A stretch of DNA of 64,000 nucleotides from Colwellia sp. BRX10-3 (lineage in GTDB: Bacteria; Pseudomonadota; Gammaproteobacteria; Enterobacterales; Alteromonadaceae): NCBI RefSeq assembly GCF_014077505.1, contig NZ_JACGWA010000001.1, forward strand, positions 558,001 to 622,000. The letters are read 5' to 3'. Below the pieces are notes generated by a model. The model did no database searches, had not been told where the DNA came from, and saw nothing but the letters and a program-made list of their open reading frames with translations. This document shows, one piece after another, positions 1 through 8,373 of the stretch. The first letter of the stretch is position 1; the number at the start of each line of letters is the position of its first letter. Position numbers and translations under genes: made by a program.

Positions 1-168
1 ACCATCTAATGTTACATGGCTAAAAGTATCAATAATTACATCAATATCATGAGCGATAACACCATTGAGCAACACCCTATTTTGCGCCAACATCAGTCGC
101 ACATTTTTGCGACTGACCTGACAATATTGTGCCAAAAACCGATCCAGTCTTGCCTTATTTAACGCCAT
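1..168 (-). CDS. 16S rRNA pseudouridine synthase family protein, N-terminal part (cut by window edge)
   Basis: This is the first 56 codons of a minus-strand gene that runs off the left edge. It starts at ATG (168-166) with MALNKARLDRFLAQ and continues through a stretch with RKNVRLMLAQNRV and LLNG. That is the S4 RNA-binding domain seen at the N-terminus of RsuA/RluB/RluE/RluF-type pseudouridine synthases, which isomerise specific uridines in rRNA. The catalytic domain lies outside the window, so the exact member cannot be named; RsuA (16S U516) is likely because these proteins open almost directly with the S4 domain. It sits 28 bp downstream of the mscS stop on the same strand and may be co-transcribed with it. 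I am confident of the S4 domain and less so of the target. Confidence 0.75.
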   Translation of the reverse strand, partial: MALNKARLDRFLAQYCQVSRKNVRLMLAQNRVLLNGVIAHDIDVIIDTFSHVTLDG

Positions 169-196
169 AATTAACAAACATTACATTGCATAGAAA

Positions 197-1090
197 CTAA
201 GCTATATCTTTAATAAGATGAATATCGCGTTGTGGGAATGGAATTTTAATATTGGCTTTATCTAACGCGAGATAAATCTCTTTATAAGCTTTGTATTTAG
301 CGCTATATAAGCCTTCAGTTGGGGTCCATAAACGCACCGCAATATTAATAGCACTATCAGCAAAGGCATCGATGCCAATCAAGGGTTTACGGGCTTTACT
401 GACAATATCTAACTTGCCAATAACATCTTCGAGCATGGCCACCACTTCTAATGGGTTTTCGCTATAATCAATGCCGACACTTAACTCTAATAATGAGTCA
501 TGTTTTGAGTTGTGTAACACTTCACCAACTATATGTTTATTAGGAATAGTAATTTCAACATTATCTTCATCAGTTAAAATTGTGTATGCCAATAATACTT
601 CTTTAACTAGGCCAGTAACACCTTGCACGGTAATAGTATCACCGACAACAAAAGGTCGAATAATAATAATATTAAAGCCGGCAGCATAATTAGACAGCAA
701 CCCTTGTAATGCTAAACCCGCACCTAATGAAATAGCACCTATTGCAGCAATAAATGGCGTAACACTAATGCCTAATTTACCTAAAGCGATTATCGCGATC
801 ATTACCACTATCAACATTTTACTGGCATTAGCTAAAAAACGACTTAAAGTAACATCAAGCTTATGTCGCTCACATAATCGAAGGACTACGTTAGCTATTT
901 TACCCGCAAAAATGAAACCAATAATCAAAATGATTAACGCACCAATTAATTGAAAACTATAATTGGTAAAAAACTCTACAATAATATTATATATACGGCC
1001 GACTTGGTCAATTTCATTTTTCAGTAAGCTTGCAGGATCTAAGGTTTTGATCACCTGATCAGTTGTACTTTCGGTGCTAGATTCAGCCAT
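197..1090 (-). CDS. mscS: Small-conductance mechanosensitive channel, MscS family
   Basis: Inner-membrane channel that opens under membrane tension and releases solutes on osmotic downshock. The 297-residue length fits canonical MscS (E. coli 286 aa). Predicted membrane segments lie near residues 47-68, 90-108 and 112-143. The third is the pore helix, rich in Gly and Ala (GAISLGAGLALQG), and leads into the conserved RPFVVGDTI motif that opens the cytoplasmic beta domain. The C-terminal alpha/beta vestibule follows to PFPQRDIHL, the usual family ending. The start is ATG at 1090; the acidic, Ser/Thr-rich N-terminus precedes TM1. It lies upstream of the partial pseudouridine synthase on the same strand. 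No unusual feature was seen. Confidence 0.93.
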   Translation of the reverse strand: MAESSTESTTDQVIKTLDPASLLKNEIDQVGRIYNIIVEFFTNYSFQLIGALIILIIGFIFAGKIANVVLRLCERHKLDVTLSRFLANASKMLIVVMIAIIALGKLGISVTPFIAAIGAISLGAGLALQGLLSNYAAGFNIIIIRPFVVGDTITVQGVTGLVKEVLLAYTILTDEDNVEITIPNKHIVGEVLHNSKHDSLLELSVGIDYSENPLEVVAMLEDVIGKLDIVSKARKPLIGIDAFADSAINIAVRLWTPTEGLYSAKYKAYKEIYLALDKANIKIPFPQRDIHLIKDIA

Positions 1091-1437
1091 AAATTAATTC
1101 CATATAGTGTTCAGTTTTCAGTGGGTCTATATTACGACAATTTACCGTCAAATTTACAATATAATTAGGAATTACTTATGTTTTTCAATACAAGTTGCTA
1201 GATTTAGTTCGCATTTATCCTGCTAACTAACATCAGAATCAGTATTTTTTTTAGTTTTTTGAAGTAAAGGTTTTAAAATTAGCGTTAATTTTCTGGACTC
1301 AAATCATCGACGACTTCCCCCAAGCTTTAAGCATTCAACATATAAAGAGAAGGGTTTATTATTGCCGCTAGTTATTGTAGTTAGCTTTGCTATTACATAA
1401 CAGCAATCCTGTGAACACTATGTATTGATAGACAACA
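1091..1437. other. Intergenic region without a recognised gene
   Basis: About 350 bp of AT-rich sequence between the DUF1501 gene and mscS, both on the minus strand. It should hold the mscS promoter and the end of the DUF1501 transcript. No coding frame, long hairpin or repeat was recognised by eye. Confidence 0.5.
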
Positions 1438-2793
1438 CTAAATCATTAAATTGATTTTACTTAAATCGAAAGCTGCATGATTAGGTAATACAGTTTGAAT
1501 TTGCGATGGGGTAAGGCCATACCAACTCAACATGCTTTGCACATATTGTTCAACAGAACTTGTTGGAATAATTCGGCCTCGGCTTTTGTAATCATCGACA
1601 CCACCAATAGCTAAACTTGGCATAGCACCATAAATATCGCCACCGCGAACTGCATCACCTATCACTAATTGATGATTGCCCCACGCGTGATCAGTGCCAT
1701 CACCATTGCTACTTAACGTTCGGCCAAATTCCGAAGCAGTAAATGTAGTAACCTCTGAGCTAGCACCTACTTCAACTAAGGCATCGTAAAAGGCTTTCAA
1801 AGACTGAGATAACGTACTAAAAAGCAGGGGTTGATCTCTATTTTGGTCGTCATGCGTATCGAAGCCTCCCATTTCCACAAAAAATATTTGGCGAGACATG
1901 CCCAAAGCATCTCGGGCGGCAATCATATTGGCAACCGTTTTTAACTGTGATGCTAAACCATAGCCATTATCTTCGGGGAATACTGTGGTAAGTTGAGGAG
2001 TGGCTTTTAAAATCCCGCCAACCGACTCAACAAGTTCTAAAGTACGTTTTTGCGTGTCAGCAATTTGTTTTCTAAAGGCGTTATTGTAGTTTTTATAAAT
2101 TGTTTCAAGATAAGCTGTTCGGCGTTTATTTTCATACCCAACGCCTTTACTAACATACCAATATTCATCAAAACCATCGGCTGATATTGCAAGGTCAAGA
2201 TTCTCTGGGTGACGCAACCACGGGCTACGACTATTCATCGAAATGCCGGTTAACAATGGCTCGGCTTGCTTATCTGCATATGTATTAGCAATTCTGCCTC
2301 CCCAACCAGACAATAAATTATTATCTAAATTAACTGTTTTCCATTGATCTTGCTGGTTATTATGTGAAAATAATTCGGTGGGTAATGTTGCGGTTTTGTT
2401 TAAAATCATGTCACGAGTAGTGGGTTGTTTCAGATGCCCTACATTACCCATAATCGCCATATTTCCATCTGCAAACAAACTTTGCAATGGAGCTGCACTA
2501 GGATGTAAACCAAATGCTCTGCCATCAGTGGTTAATGGGTTAATGGGTAGCAGAGAATTTTGTGCAACCGCTAAATTTTGTCGTGATTGCGCATACTCTG
2601 CATATGAATCGTTATCTGTGGGCACGATTAAATTAAATCCATCGTTTCCACCATGCATGAACACACAAACTAAGGCTTTATAATCACCTAATGCTTCTTG
2701 TGCGTATGTCATTCGTGGGAAGTTCAATAAACCAGAGCCAACAATTGAAGCTGTACCTAATTTTAGAAAGTCTCTGCGATTAAAATTTTTCAT
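1438..2793 (-). CDS. DUF1501 family protein with Tat signal peptide
   Basis: Exported protein of 451 residues in the DUF1501 family, which belongs to the alkaline-phosphatase/sulfatase-like fold; its biochemical role is unknown. The N-terminus NRRDFLKLG is a clear twin-arginine motif (Arg6-Arg7), followed by a hydrophobic stretch and an AQEA cleavage-type end, so it should be exported folded, possibly with a metal. HGGNDGFNL near residue 48 and later GGFDTHDDQ and SEFGRTL are typical of the family and hold likely metal-ligand Asp/His residues. It lies 14 bp downstream of the DUF1800 lipoprotein gene on the same strand. These two families are repeatedly found as neighbours in bacterial genomes, so a shared extracytoplasmic function is likely, though not shown. 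Confidence 0.88.
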   Translation of the reverse strand: MKNFNRRDFLKLGTASIVGSGLLNFPRMTYAQEALGDYKALVCVFMHGGNDGFNLIVPTDNDSYAEYAQSRQNLAVAQNSLLPINPLTTDGRAFGLHPSAAPLQSLFADGNMAIMGNVGHLKQPTTRDMILNKTATLPTELFSHNNQQDQWKTVNLDNNLLSGWGGRIANTYADKQAEPLLTGISMNSRSPWLRHPENLDLAISADGFDEYWYVSKGVGYENKRRTAYLETIYKNYNNAFRKQIADTQKRTLELVESVGGILKATPQLTTVFPEDNGYGLASQLKTVANMIAARDALGMSRQIFFVEMGGFDTHDDQNRDQPLLFSTLSQSLKAFYDALVEVGASSEVTTFTASEFGRTLSSNGDGTDHAWGNHQLVIGDAVRGGDIYGAMPSLAIGGVDDYKSRGRIIPTSSVEQYVQSMLSWYGLTPSQIQTVLPNHAAFDLSKINLMI

Positions 2794-2807
2794 AATGGTC
2801 TCTCACT

Positions 2808-4478
2808 TCAATCTTGAACCAAAAATTCAGGTGCCGCTACCAGAATACCCAAAGCTTCATAAGCTCTGCCCGGCTCTTTGTCGTTTATTAACGTACTTAT
2901 ATAATTTTGAGTTATGGTGCGTAATTCATTACTCATTTCACCGGCAAACAACAATAAGTTATAGTGATCAAGTAATGCATCAACATTTGAAACCAAGGTA
3001 GCTTCATAGGTTAAGTTAAGTAAAATTTCATCGGTGTCTGGGTTAGTTTTATAAATATTGTTTTGGCTAAATGTCATACGTTGATAAAAATTAATCATCT
3101 TTGTCATATTTGCTTCAGTATGAATTTCAAACTCTGGTGCTACCCAACCATTTTCTTGAAAACTGCCTTGTGGCGTAAATGACGGGCTAAAAAAATTAAA
3201 TACATGGTGAGCGCCTAATGGTGATTGCCCCATAAATTCTGTAAACCAGGTTAAAGAATATCTACCGCTCAAGGCCGACGCGTTAAACGTACGCCAAATG
3301 CCAACCATGCGTACAATAGGTTCTTTGAGTTTTCCAAATACTTTGTCACTACTGGTCGTTCTTGTTAGTGCTTCATCGTCAAGTAAAATAGCCGCAACCA
3401 CACTTTGCATATCGCCACGTACCCCAGCACCGTTGTTTGCGAATACATTGGCAACTCTTTCAATATAGGCTGATGACGGGTTACTTGTCACTAGCTTCTG
3501 AATTAATTGTTTTGACACAAAAGGAGCTACGTTAGGATGATTAAATACAATATCTAATATTGTTTGCATATCTTCTTCAGCACTTTGTTGCGCCGGAATT
3601 ATTACCCCGCCCAATACCGTTTTTTCACCGCGATCGTGAAAATCTTCAATGACGGCCATACGCGTTATAAAGTCGGGCACATCGTTTGTTCCATTTGCTA
3701 AACTGAGCGCGTTAGCAAAATGCCACCCTGTAAAGACACGAGCCATTTCTTCAATGGTGTCTTGAGTGTATGTTGGAATGGGTAAGTCCTGTGTATCCAG
3801 TTTTTGAGAGCCGTCCATATTGAGTTCATGCAAGCCTATGGTAAAAAGCTGCATCATTTCACGGGCGTAGTTTTCATCGGGAAGAATGTTTTTAGCAAGA
3901 TCAGCTTTTTGATTACCTTTCATACTGAGGTATTCACCCATTACAGGATTCAACGTAAGTTCTTCCATTAAATTACGATAATTGCCAAATGCGTTATGCA
4001 AAAGCAAATCGTAATAACTTGTCAGTGCGCCTGCGGCAACTTCCTTAGATGGAAAATCAACGCCATGATGGGAAACAACCCATATTTCACTAAGCGCAAA
4101 AGCAATACGTTGCCGTAATTGGTCCTCTGAGGTAACTGACATTGCTAACCATGTTTTTACATGTTCGGCCCACGTAATTTCTGGTAAACCTTGTAAGTAA
4201 TCATAATGCGAAGAAACTGGCAGCGTGAATTGTTCATTAAGCCAAACTTCATAGCCAAGTTCGCTTAGCTTATTAATATCAGTTAACGTTGGACCATAAC
4301 TAGTTTGGGTTAAAAATTTTGATGCCGCATTAGCGCTGATTGAAACGTCGGGAGGCGGGATTACAGTAATTGGCAAAGGTTCACTAGATGCAGGGTCACT
4401 GCCACCGCCACAAGCGACTAACAGAGATGCTAAAACACAAACAAAGACAAGTCTAAACACTGAGCTAAGCGCTATCAT
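2808..4478 (-). CDS. DUF1800 family lipoprotein
   Basis: A 556-residue exported lipoprotein. The N-terminus has a hydrophobic signal and a lipobox (LLVACGGG), so Cys near position 23 should be lipidated. Residues around 170-250 carry the DUF1800 core: a helical region with MEELTLNPVMGEYLS, then LPDENYAREMMQLFTIGLHELN and an EMARVFTGWHF segment. The later part has HHVFNFFSPSF, also usual for the family. Function is unknown; the family is called uncharacterised and co-occurs with DUF1501. Here it is the first gene of the two-gene unit, with the DUF1501 gene 14 bp downstream. The start ATG at 4478 has an AGGA-type ribosome site on the minus strand. Confidence 0.88.
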   Translation of the reverse strand: MIALSSVFRLVFVCVLASLLVACGGGSDPASSEPLPITVIPPPDVSISANAASKFLTQTSYGPTLTDINKLSELGYEVWLNEQFTLPVSSHYDYLQGLPEITWAEHVKTWLAMSVTSEDQLRQRIAFALSEIWVVSHHGVDFPSKEVAAGALTSYYDLLLHNAFGNYRNLMEELTLNPVMGEYLSMKGNQKADLAKNILPDENYAREMMQLFTIGLHELNMDGSQKLDTQDLPIPTYTQDTIEEMARVFTGWHFANALSLANGTNDVPDFITRMAVIEDFHDRGEKTVLGGVIIPAQQSAEEDMQTILDIVFNHPNVAPFVSKQLIQKLVTSNPSSAYIERVANVFANNGAGVRGDMQSVVAAILLDDEALTRTTSSDKVFGKLKEPIVRMVGIWRTFNASALSGRYSLTWFTEFMGQSPLGAHHVFNFFSPSFTPQGSFQENGWVAPEFEIHTEANMTKMINFYQRMTFSQNNIYKTNPDTDEILLNLTYEATLVSNVDALLDHYNLLLFAGEMSNELRTITQNYISTLINDKEPGRAYEALGILVAAPEFLVQD

Positions 4479-4978
4479 CTAGGATTTCCTATTTTCGTGA
4501 ACTATAGACACTATAACTATAATACTTAGGAAAGATAATACATATAGCTAATCTGTTCAATAATTAGCAAGCTTGAGGGGGTATAACTAAGAACTGCTTT
4601 AGCAATGGCACTAGCTTTTTCACCGTTAATCCAAATGACACATGAACTGCTAGTTACTAGTTTTAAGCGCTGCCCCAAGATTTACAATTAACTATCGATG
4701 TCCTAGTTAATCCCTTTGTTTATTACGCCATGATGTCAAAAGTATTTAAAATAGAAATAACACAAGGTTAATTTATTTGTGATGTGTTCAACCTTGTCAT
4801 TGATCACTTTTGCCACACTGCAAACATTAGGCATTAACATTGAAATAAGGTTTCGGATTATTTTTCTTATCCCTAACGTTCAAATTGAGGATTATTTTTT
4901 GTGCTAGGGAGGATAGTTAGCTGGTTGTCTATGGTTTAATCGGTATTTAATTATTTTCATAAAGTGCAATTAAAATCA
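4479..4978. other. Intergenic region upstream of the DUF1800 gene
   Basis: About 500 bp with no coding frame I can support. It must contain the promoter of the DUF1800-DUF1501 unit. A short direct repeat, GGATTATTTTT, occurs near 4855 and again near 4891; its meaning is unclear. Nothing else was recognised. Confidence 0.45.
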
Positions 4979-5010
4979 GAGATGCCCTTATATTATTATA
5001 AGAGCATCTC
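4979..5010 (-). terminator. Hairpin terminator of the DUF4382 lipoprotein gene
   Basis: GAGATGC-CCTTA pairs with TAAGAG-CATCTC across an AT loop: about 12 pairs with one C/A mismatch. It lies 9 bp past the minus-strand stop at 5019. The following minus-strand sequence is T-rich (TTTTAATT) but has no long T run. Confidence 0.6.
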
Positions 5011-5018
5011 AATCGAAT

Positions 5019-5993
5019 TTATTGAGCTTCAAAGCTAACTTGTGCGGCAGTGTTACCTGCAACGACATTCACATTTTGAGCGCTAATGAAAGTTACCTCA
5101 TCATCAACTTCAGGAGAGTCTTCAGTATCACAGCTAAAGGCAATGGTATAGTCACCCGCGTTCACGAAACCAATTTCGAAATTATACGCGGTTTGTTCAC
5201 TATCAAAGGTAACAGAAGTACTTGCAAGTGGTTGGTTGGTTTCAACACCATCAACATCAGCTAATGTATCCATTGCTAAATCTGGACCTTCATATAAATA
5301 AATACTAGCAATACTTAAAGACGGATCTGAAAGTGGAGTACATTGGTTATTAATCAATAGCGTTTCTGAAACACTACCTTCTATATGTCCTGCTTCGTTA
5401 TTATTAACTAATCTGACACCGCGTGGTTTAAGGAAGTAGCCCGCTTGTCCTACAGGATTAGTCATGGCTTTGTTTAAATCAAATTCTAACGTGAAATCAA
5501 CCGTACCACCTAAAGTTGCCGTAAAACCATCGAGTTTAAGTTCGTTTGAGGGCACACTGACACTGATTTTTTCGCCTGATAGCGCATCTATACCATAAGA
5601 GCCGTCACTCATGATTAAACGCATTTGAGTGTAATCACCTGCTGCTATAGATATTCCATCAACTAAAGTAATCGAATCACTTCCTGTATAAGCAAGTAAA
5701 TCAATGCCTACAGTATCAGGGATTATTTCATTATTATTATTTAAACATGAATCATTCGATGCAATCATGCCGCTTTCATTGCCCACGGTAAAGGTAATAT
5801 CTGTGTCACCTTTAAGTTCTATTTGGTTGAAACAAACAACAACTTCAGAAAGATCATCAACAGGGGCATCACTAACTGCAAGAGAAAAACTAGGTAATGG
5901 CGTTTCATCATTTGAACTACTGTCACTACCACCACAAGCTGTAAGTAATAGTAAGGGAATAGATAGTGCGAGAATGTGTTTTTTGTTTAACAT
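5019..5993 (-). CDS. DUF4382 domain-containing lipoprotein
   Basis: A 324-residue secreted lipoprotein. The signal ends in a lipobox, LLLLTACGG, followed by a Ser/Asp-rich linker. From about residue 35 the sequence FSLAVSDAPVDDLSEVVVCF is the characteristic start of DUF4382, a beta-rich domain of unknown function common in marine Gammaproteobacteria and Bacteroidetes. GDYTQMRLIM and YFLKPRGVRLV further along also fit. The remaining C-terminal third (residues about 200-324) looks like a second beta domain, with two cysteines that could form a disulfide. It is a single-gene unit with its own terminator. The start ATG at 5993 gives the expected signal peptide. A surface or periplasmic binding role is plausible but only inferred. 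Confidence 0.82.
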   Translation of the reverse strand: MLNKKHILALSIPLLLLTACGGSDSSSNDETPLPSFSLAVSDAPVDDLSEVVVCFNQIELKGDTDITFTVGNESGMIASNDSCLNNNNEIIPDTVGIDLLAYTGSDSITLVDGISIAAGDYTQMRLIMSDGSYGIDALSGEKISVSVPSNELKLDGFTATLGGTVDFTLEFDLNKAMTNPVGQAGYFLKPRGVRLVNNNEAGHIEGSVSETLLINNQCTPLSDPSLSIASIYLYEGPDLAMDTLADVDGVETNQPLASTSVTFDSEQTAYNFEIGFVNAGDYTIAFSCDTEDSPEVDDEVTFISAQNVNVVAGNTAAQVSFEAQ

Positions 5994-6511
5994 AATTTAT
6001 CCTAAATAAGATTACAGCGACCAATAATTAAGTCTTTATTTTAGTAAAATCAGGCAAAGCAGGCCAGTTTAAGGCATTGCGATTGATAGACTTTTTCTAA
6101 GAAAAAATGATTTAGTATCATTACTAAATCACGATTGCCGTTAGGCAATTTATCAAATGAGCTATATAAAACTCGCCTATATAATAACATAAATGAAAAT
6201 CGAATGATTTTTTAAAGTGTTATTTGGTTATTCTCATTAGGTGTAATAGCCAATACATTAGGTATTGTATTGTAAGGCTTAGCAATAATAATGTCAGCAA
6301 TGCGCACAAAGTGAACTTAATTGGTTAAGGCACCCCTCTAGCTCGCTTTTTACTGATGCTTGGTTTTTGATTAAAGTAACCTATAGTTTTACTCACTCCA
6401 TATAGATAAGTTTTGATACTTTGTTAAAATATGCTTTATCTGTTCATAACATTATTTTCGCTGCTGTTATAGTGCTGTGCTGAATCATCTTATAAAGGGA
6501 GTAGTCAATAA
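5994..6511. other. Intergenic region between two divergent genes
   Basis: About 520 bp between the DUF4382 gene (minus) and the solute-binding protein gene (plus), so it should hold both promoters. It contains a perfect hairpin at 6109-6130, listed separately. No other gene or RNA was recognised. Confidence 0.5.
6109..6130. promoter_or_regulatory. Perfect 9-bp inverted repeat upstream of the DUF4382 gene
   Basis: GATTTAGTA and TACTAAATC flank a 4-nt TCAT loop. It lies 116 bp upstream of the DUF4382 start. It could be an operator for a dimeric regulator or a leader hairpin; no known regulator consensus was recognised. Confidence 0.35.
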
Positions 6512-7291
6512 ATGTTAACGAAAAAAATTTACAACTTACTATTTTTATTATTAATTTCAAATTCCAATATTCGAGCTGAGACGTTACATATAGCTTCTGA
6601 CATTTGGTGCCCCTATATCTGTGATAATAAGGAAGCTCCAGGGATTTTAGTTGAGGTTTTAAATGAAATAGCCAAAGCAAAAGAAATGACTGTTAATATT
6701 GAAATCATTTCTCTATCACGCTCTCTTATAATGGCTAGTAGATCTGAAATAGATATTGTATTAGCTGTAACAGAGTCTCACATTACAGATCACAAATTAC
6801 AAAGGAGTAACCAATATTTCGGTGGTTGGCAAAATGACTTTTACATCAATAAAAAGGTTGATTGGTCGCCTAATCAACTTAATGATTTAGACGCTTTTTT
6901 AAATTCAGGTAAAACTTTAGGGATAATTAAAGGCTATGACTATGGTCCATACATTAACAGTCTAAAGTTAAAGTATTCTGATAATATTTTTCAAGCTACT
7001 GGTGATTCTCCTTTAACGAAAAATATTGAGATGTTACAAAAAGGACGTATATCGGCTCTTCTTGATTCTAGATATAATATTCAATATGAAGTGAATAAAA
7101 ATAATATTGTTGATCTAATATATGTTCGTAGTGAAGGTGGTTTTGTACCTTTATTTTTAGGTTACTCTCCAACAGTTCTTCCTGAAGTAATTAATAGTAT
7201 TGATGATGGACTTACCTTAATTCGCCATAAGGGGATTTTGAATACTATTTTAGAAAAATACGGTGTATCTGATTGGCAAAACAAAATTTAA
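6512..7291 (+). CDS. Periplasmic solute-binding protein, family 3 type
   Basis: A 259-residue protein with a signal peptide (LLFLLLISNSNIRA before ETLHIAS), then a layout like amino-acid-type periplasmic binding proteins of transporters: PYICDNKEAPGILVEVLNEIA near residues 34-55, a middle ILDxVLAV-like strand (EIDIVLAVTESH), and the hinge-return region with GRISALLDSRYN near 178-190. In marine Gammaproteobacteria many such stand-alone proteins occur without a permease, and none is adjacent here. The ligand cannot be named. The start ATG at 6512 has GGGAG about 9 bp upstream. The gene looks more AT-rich than its neighbours, and the adjacent repeats and tRNA fragment would fit an acquired segment; that is inference. 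Confidence 0.75.
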   Translation: MLTKKIYNLLFLLLISNSNIRAETLHIASDIWCPYICDNKEAPGILVEVLNEIAKAKEMTVNIEIISLSRSLIMASRSEIDIVLAVTESHITDHKLQRSNQYFGGWQNDFYINKKVDWSPNQLNDLDAFLNSGKTLGIIKGYDYGPYINSLKLKYSDNIFQATGDSPLTKNIEMLQKGRISALLDSRYNIQYEVNKNNIVDLIYVRSEGGFVPLFLGYSPTVLPEVINSIDDGLTLIRHKGILNTILEKYGVSDWQNKI

Positions 7292-7421
7292 ATTACTATA
7301 AATATCCGTTGCCCGTTTATATTGAACGATTAAAAAATCGAATATGAACGACAGTAATGAGCTTACAGGGGTCATAAACTCTAAAATCGATTATAAATCA
7401 ACTCGATTGGCTCCTGAGTCT

Positions 7422-7490
7422 GAACAGCAGACGTTAGAATAAGAACAGCAGACGTTAGAGTAAGAACAGCAGACGTTAGAGTAAGAACAG
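7422..7490. repeat. 21-bp tandem repeat, 3.3 copies
   Basis: The unit GAACAGCAGACGTTAGAGTAA occurs at 7422-7442 (one base different), 7443-7463 and 7464-7484, followed by a partial GAACAG at 7485-7490. Being a multiple of three it yields a repetitive open frame on the minus strand (LTLTSAV units), which I regard as an artefact and not a gene. Near-identical copies suggest recent slippage. Confidence 0.9.
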
Positions 7491-7517
7491 GGCTTCTAAT
7501 AAAGGCACTGAAAGACT

Positions 7518-7542
7518 GACTCGAACCGACACACCTCTCGAC
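7518..7542 (-). other. tRNA-Leu-like fragment (T-arm and variable-arm remnant)
   Basis: These 25 bases match part of the intact tRNA-Leu at 7996-8080 (positions about 8011-8036) with three substitutions, sharing ACTCGAACCGACAC and TCGACA on the plus strand. The match covers the T-loop, one T-stem strand and part of the variable arm. The acceptor, D and anticodon arms are absent, so it cannot be a working tRNA. It may be a relic of an integration or duplication at the tRNA gene; chance similarity is less likely but not excluded. Confidence 0.45.
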
Positions 7543-7590
7543 ATATAACTTTTGAAAAAAAATGGTGTTCAAATAAACACTAGTTGTAAA

Positions 7591-7869
7591 TTAAGTCCGA
7601 TAAAGTACTTTAATGACATGCCAACCAAATTTAGTTTTAACTAAGTGGGGCTCCAATATTGCACCGTTAAATGCTACTTTATCAAACTGAGGAACCATTT
7701 GACCGCGTTTAAACTCGCCTAAATCACCGCCCTTTTTACCCGACGGACATGACGAATATTTTTTAGCTAAGGTTTGAAACTTCGCTCCTTTACCTAACTG
7801 CTTAATAATATCTTCTGCAATTTCTTTGTGCTTAACCAATATGTGAAGTGCGTGCGCTGTAGCTGCCAT
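7591..7869 (-). CDS. ppiC: Peptidyl-prolyl cis-trans isomerase, parvulin type
   Basis: A single-domain parvulin of 92 residues that catalyses cis-trans isomerisation of X-Pro bonds. E. coli PpiC is 93 residues, so the length matches. The opening [16 protein letters not shown], the core [15 protein letters not shown] and the segment [10 protein letters not shown] followed by FGWHVIKVL are the family signature, including the active-site His pair and the Cys near residue 41. There is no signal peptide, so it acts in the cytoplasm. It is transcribed on the minus strand just downstream of tRNA-Leu, from which a terminator separates it. The start ATG at 7869 opens directly into the domain. Confidence 0.93.
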   Translation of the reverse strand: MAATAHALHILVKHKEIAEDIIKQLGKGAKFQTLAKKYSSCPSGKKGGDLGEFKRGQMVPQFDKVAFNGAILEPHLVKTKFGWHVIKVLYRT

Positions 7870-7954
7870 GTAAAAGCCTTTTTAATACCATTTGATAAAC
7901 ACGCATATTATAGCGGTTTATGAATCAACTATTTTAATATAATCTTTCGGACAT

Positions 7955-7989
7955 AAAAAAGCCCCGACTCTTTCGAATCAGGGCTTTAT
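7955..7989 (-). terminator. Rho-independent terminator after tRNA-Leu
   Basis: On the minus strand AAAGCCCTGATTC and GAGTCGGGGCTTT form a GC-rich stem ending in a T6 run. It starts a few bases past the tRNA 3' end, so it should end the tRNA transcript before ppiC. Confidence 0.85.
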
Positions 7990-7995
7990 AAATGA

Positions 7996-8080
7996 TGGTA
8001 CCAGCGGTCGGACTCGAACCGACACGTCTTTCGACAGGGGATTTTGAATCCCCCATGTATACCAATTTCATCACGCTGGC
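7996..8080 (-). tRNA. tRNA-Leu (anticodon CAA)
   Basis: An 85-nt class II tRNA on the minus strand. The acceptor stem GCCAGCG pairs with CGCTGGT and the encoded CCA follows (plus-strand 7996-7998). The anticodon stem GGGGA/TCCCC encloses loop TTCAAAA, giving anticodon CAA, which reads UUG. A long variable arm (TGTCGAAAGACGT) and T-arm GTCGG-TTCGAGT-CCGAC complete it. All stems pair perfectly by eye. It stands alone with its own terminator. Confidence 0.96.
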
Positions 8081-8373
8081 AAAGGCTTTACGCCCATTTT
8101 GCAATTTGCAAAGAAGTCATTTTTCAACTTTAAAACCTGATTTCTTTGTAAACTATTTTTATCTTATTAACTTACTTAATAATGACTAATTGCTGTCAGT
8201 ATTTTTAGTAAATCTTTGCAAGGAACAATAAGTAGTATTTCTATTCTATAACGTCATAATTATTATATCTTCAAAGAATGTAAAAACATTACTGAAGAGG
8301 CAGGCATTATACGAAAAATAACTCTGTTAGCAATAGTTTTTCTTTTATTCTCGCTTGAGTGCTGCTTATTTGT

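Noticed and set aside
6444-6680. Minus-strand open frame overlapping the solute-binding gene start
   Set aside because: Overlaps a gene with a signal peptide and family features; no own support.
7422-7490. Possible CRISPR-like array
   Set aside because: The units are directly joined with no spacers and there are no cas genes; a simple tandem repeat explains it.
7381-7572. Open frame of 63 codons on the minus strand
   Set aside because: Its middle is only the 21-bp tandem repeat read in frame (LTLTSAV units) and its N-terminal part is the tRNA-like fragment; no ribosome site or family.
6512-8080. Genomic island or prophage at tRNA-Leu
   Set aside because: No integrase, transposase or phage gene is seen, and only a short tRNA-like fragment; kept as a low-level scar hypothesis.
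7992-8189. Open frame on the plus strand over the tRNA
   Set aside because: It is antisense to tRNA-Leu and reads the well-known spurious peptide pattern of such frames.
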